Assembly (NCBI GenBank): GCA_014523685.1
Contig: JAATVT010000061.1
Coordinates: 1-6,387 of the forward strand
Source: Nitrososphaerales archaeon TH5893
GTDB taxonomy: Archaea > Thermoproteota > Nitrososphaeria > Nitrososphaerales > Nitrososphaeraceae
Direction: 5' to 3'
Length of the DNA stretch: 6,387 nucleotides
Below the pieces are notes generated by a model. That model saw only the letters and a list, made by a program, of their open reading frames with translations, was not told the DNA's origin and ran no database searches. Of the stretch, positions 4,460 through 6,387 are shown in pieces; position 1 is the first letter of the stretch, and each line of letters starts with the position of its first letter. The position numbers and the translations under genes were made by a program.

Positions 4460-5554
4460 TTATACAATTGGAGATGGATATTCTCTCTGATGTTTATGGT
4501 GAACTTTCTGACTATGCTCAGATCTTATTCGCCTATCGAAGCGAGAGATTAATTCTTTGCTTGCGCTCAAAGGATCGTAACCTACGGCTTTCGCCTCAAC
4601 TACACCAGCTGCAGTTATCATTCTTGCCCTTATCGAATATTTTCGTGTCTTATGTTTGTCTACGTATATAACAACTTGATGTATATTCTCAAGCTTTCCT
4701 TGGATTTTCTTCACGAACCGCTTCATTTCCTCTTCAATCTCTCTTCTAGCCTCATTATTTTCGAGATGAGCCATGTGGATACTTGGTCCACTGTCCTTGG
4801 GAAGTATCAATTCCAATAGATCTTTTGGTGTGACAATGCCAATTGGTCTTTTTTCTCCTACGACTACGATTTCTTCATTTCGTCTAAAGGATCCACTTAT
4901 TTGGTTTATCTTAGTCCCCCTTTCAACCGACACAGCTCTTCTAGTAAGATCCTTAATCTTGACCTCTCTGATCGTACTCATAGTTCCTACTCCCGGCGAC
5001 TTTGTAGCTCTCTCTCTTGGGGTAGCAAGAATCTTGATAATATCTAATGCGTTTATAACCCCTTGAAGAATACCATTAAGATTGATTACTGGAAGTCGAG
5101 ATATATTATATCTTCGTATCTTGGACAAGCCAACACCTAGTGTATTATCTTCTTCGATTACTATTGCCCCAGACATAACCTCATCTATTATCGCATGACC
5201 AAAGTCTGCAGTTAGTGCAACATCGGTTTCACTCACGATTCCGATTACTTTGTTATTCTCTAGAACAGGCAATGCTCGTTTTCCAGTCGCTACGATAAGC
5301 TGGGCACATTTTTCAATACCATATGAAGGACCAAGTACTGGTGTAGTGGAAACGAAGGTTTTCAGTTTGGCTTCAGGCATTGTGTTAACTAGAAGAAAAT
5401 CTTTGGCAAATATCATACCCTTATAGTTTTTATTGTTATCAACTAAAGGTACCTGATTGATGTTATTATTATGCATGACACTTAGAGCTTTAGCGACTGA
5501 ATCATCGAGGGTCAGTGAAATAATTTTGTTTATCATGATTTCAGAAACTTTCAT
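4460..5554 (-). CDS. Four-CBS-domain protein fused to an HPF/RaiA-like ribosome-hibernation domain
   Basis: The protein is 364 residues from an ATG at 5554. Four CBS modules follow in tandem at about 1-55, 62-116, 122-177 and 198-250. Each shows the S-x-x-x-A-x-x-x-[ML] helix, a [LQ]P-[VL] strand and a G-[IM]-[VI]-[ST]-x-x-D turn (GMIFAKDFL, GIVSETDV, GVINALDII, GIVTPKDLL). Residues 257-345 match the S30AE/HPF fold: a first strand (SIHMAHLE), a helix (ARREIEEEMKRFVKKIQGKL), strands (HQVVIYVDKH, YSIRARMIT, VVEAKAVGYD) and a last helix (DPLSASKELISRFDRRI). The tail is basic and His-rich. CBS pairs bind adenine nucleotides; HPF-type domains sit in the small ribosomal subunit's decoding region. 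A link between energy charge and ribosome silencing is inferred. Proteins of this kind are known in archaea, and a CBS-containing archaeal ribosome-dimerisation factor has been described. A TATA-like box is at 5581-5589. Confidence 0.85.
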   Translation of the reverse strand: MKVSEIMINKIISLTLDDSVAKALSVMHNNNINQVPLVDNNKNYKGMIFAKDFLLVNTMPEAKLKTFVSTTPVLGPSYGIEKCAQLIVATGKRALPVLENNKVIGIVSETDVALTADFGHAIIDEVMSGAIVIEEDNTLGVGLSKIRRYNISRLPVINLNGILQGVINALDIIKILATPRERATKSPGVGTMSTIREVKIKDLTRRAVSVERGTKINQISGSFRRNEEIVVVGEKRPIGIVTPKDLLELILPKDSGPSIHMAHLENNEARREIEEEMKRFVKKIQGKLENIHQVVIYVDKHKTRKYSIRARMITAAGVVEAKAVGYDPLSASKELISRFDRRIRSEHSQKVHHKHQREYPSPIV

Positions 5555-5580
5555 TATAAAAGGACAGAGTCTGGGACTTC

Positions 5581-5589
5581 ATTAAAAAA
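5581..5589 (-). promoter_or_regulatory. TATA-like box of the CBS-HPF gene
   Basis: TTTTTTAAT on the minus strand is centred about 31 bases before the ATG at 5554, giving a leader of roughly 5 bases. No Shine-Dalgarno is present, consistent with near-leaderless translation. Confidence 0.4.
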
Positions 5590-5668
5590 CCTTGCCTTCC
5601 TCATAAAAATAATACGGATTTGTCATTGTAGAACCGAGTAAATCTAAATCGAATATCTCATTAATTCC

Positions 5669-5698
5669 AGGTTATCATCATGCGGTTTCGTCTAACCT
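5669..5698. repeat. Inverted repeat AGGTTA-N18-TAACCT between divergent genes
   Basis: Two perfect 6-base arms lie in the 212-base gap between the CBS-HPF gene and the acidic secreted protein, 40-45 bases before the latter's TATA box. It could be an operator for a dimeric regulator. A chance match of this size in AT-rich DNA is also quite possible. Confidence 0.25.
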
Positions 5699-5737
5699 AT
5701 GCTTTAAAGAGACATGATATGGTTTAACAGAACTCTA

Positions 5738-5746
5738 TTTATAAGA
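5738..5746 (+). promoter_or_regulatory. TATA box of the acidic repeat protein
   Basis: TTTATAAGA is a good box A centred about 26 bases before the TTG at 5767, which favours that codon over the TTG at 5761 as a leaderless start. Confidence 0.55.
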
Positions 5747-5766
5747 GGGGTAGCATCCTTTTGTCA

Positions 5767-6387
5767 TTGTTCAATTGGGTAACATTATTGCGGCAAAATT
5801 ATAAATCCGCCTTTGGCTTACTTTTTGCTTTATTATTTCTGATTAGCAACTTAGTTCCATTTATCCCACAAAACGGATTCGCTTCAATGTTATTCGAAGA
5901 GGATCCTACCGAAGGGAGTACAGGCGAAGCATCGACATCTAACATCGAAATTTGTGATAATATTGTGGACGATGATGGTGATGGATTGATAGACAATCAA
6001 GATGTAGTCGACTGTCCTGCTACTGCAGGTCCTATTCTAACTCCAACACCTGAAGCAGAAGAGGAAGCAGCTACAGATGAAGAACCAACTCCAACACCTG
6101 AAGCAGACGAGGAAGCAGCTACAGATGAAGAACCAACTCCAACACCTGAAGCAGACGAGGAAGCAGCTACAGAGGAAGAACAGGCAGATGAAGAGTCTGA
6201 AACTGAGATCTGCGACAACACTATAGACGATGATGGTGACGGATTGGTCGATACTGAAGATAGTGAGGATTGTCCAGCACCAGAAGAGGAAGCAGCTACA
6301 GATGAAGAACCAACTCCAACACCTGAAGCAGACGAGGAAGCAGCTACAGATGAAGAACCAACTCCAACACCTGAAGCAGACGAGGAA
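5767..6387 (+). CDS. Secreted acidic repeat protein with Asp-rich (MopE/calcium-type) motifs, 3' end outside window
   Basis: The frame is open from a TTG at 5767 to the window end, 207 codons. There is no ATG before residue 40, and the TATA box at 5738-5746 fits leaderless use of this TTG. Residues 10-36 (YKSAFGLLFALLFLISNLVP) form a signal peptide after basic residues. Two motifs of the form E-I-C-D-N-x-x-D-D-D-G-D-G-L-[IV]-D-x-x-D-x-x-D-C lie at 61-83 and 147-169. They resemble the 'CDNGIDDDGDG' motifs that Pfam groups as putative metal-binding (MopE-like) and that recur in archaeal surface proteins; the cysteine pair probably closes a loop with Asp ligands for calcium or copper. Between and after them are 16-residue units EADEEAATDEEPTPTP. 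The protein is extremely acidic and is likely extracellular or wall-attached. What follows the repeats is outside the window. Confidence 0.8.
   Translation, partial: MFNWVTLLRQNYKSAFGLLFALLFLISNLVPFIPQNGFASMLFEEDPTEGSTGEASTSNIEICDNIVDDDGDGLIDNQDVVDCPATAGPILTPTPEAEEEAATDEEPTPTPEADEEAATDEEPTPTPEADEEAATEEEQADEESETEICDNTIDDDGDGLVDTEDSEDCPAPEEEAATDEEPTPTPEADEEAATDEEPTPTPEADEE
6052..6180 (+). repeat. Tandem 48-base repeat, first block (2.7 units)
   Basis: Units at 6052-6099, 6100-6147 and a partial one at 6148-6180 encode EA(D/E)EEAATDEEPTPTP. The first two differ at one base in the third codon (GAA against GAC), so the copies are recent or homogenised. Confidence 0.9.
6277..6387 (+). repeat. Tandem 48-base repeat, second block (at least 2.3 units, runs off the end)
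   Basis: A degenerate-start unit (APEEEAATDEEPTPTP) at 6277-6324, a full unit at 6325-6372 and the first 15 bases of another at 6373-6387 follow the second Asp-rich motif. The full unit is identical to the second unit of the first block. Confidence 0.9.

Noticed and set aside
4468..5066. Plus-strand open frames inside the CBS-HPF gene
   Set aside because: They are antisense shadows of a clear multidomain protein and have no promoter or motif of their own.
5799..6221. Minus-strand Ser/Ala/Val-Gly-rich open frames
   Set aside because: They are the reverse complement of the acidic repeat; the plus-strand frame has a signal peptide, a TATA box and cysteine/Asp motifs.
6052..6387. CRISPR-like array
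   Set aside because: The 48-base units are head-to-tail without spacers and stay in frame in a coding region.

Overview
The window looks like chromosomal DNA of an ammonia-oxidising archaeon of the Nitrososphaeria (Thaumarchaeota), probably a soil Nitrososphaerales with moderately low GC. The support is: a tRNA-Ser that needs two introns removed to fold; archaeal TATA boxes about 26 bases upstream of start codons that have almost no leader; frequent TTG starts; T-tract terminators; and several proteins of thaumarchaeal type (PsbP-like secreted protein, DUF6659-like protein, HTH_45-like winged helix, four-CBS plus HPF fusion, acidic secreted protein with DDDGDG motifs). The assignment rests on protein style; no database was searched.

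Layout. 2-127 (+) is the C-terminal tail of a cut-off gene, followed by a T-tract. 128-440 has no convincing gene. 441-854 (-) is a small secreted cysteine-containing protein, divergent from a prohibitin-like membrane protein at about 988-2019 (+); the ~100 bases between them hold two opposed TATA boxes. 2055-2309 (-) holds a previously easy-to-miss gene remnant readable only with two opposite frameshifts. 2320-2859 (+) is a secreted PsbP-like protein. 3011-3397 (+) is a DUF6659-like protein, convergent with a winged-helix regulator at 3495-3767 (-). 3825-4310 is a gene-poor stretch with scraps of weak coding appearance. 4324-4451 (+) is tRNA-Ser(UGA) with a D-loop intron and an anticodon-loop intron. 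4460-5554 (-) is a four-CBS protein fused to a ribosome-hibernation (HPF/RaiA-like) domain; it ends 8 bases from the tRNA. 5767 to the window end (+) is an incomplete secreted protein with Asp-rich DDDGDG motifs embedded in 16-residue acidic/Pro-Thr repeats.

There is no long operon: nearly every gene has its own promoter, and most neighbours are divergent or convergent. Themes are the cell envelope (prohibitin-like scaffold and three secreted proteins) and translation under low energy (the CBS-HPF fusion and tRNA-Ser). The strongest points for a second look are the two-intron tRNA, the frameshifted minus-strand gene at 2055-2309, the conflict over the prohibitin start, and the nested repeat in the terminal gene. 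No defence system, mobile element or CRISPR array was seen.
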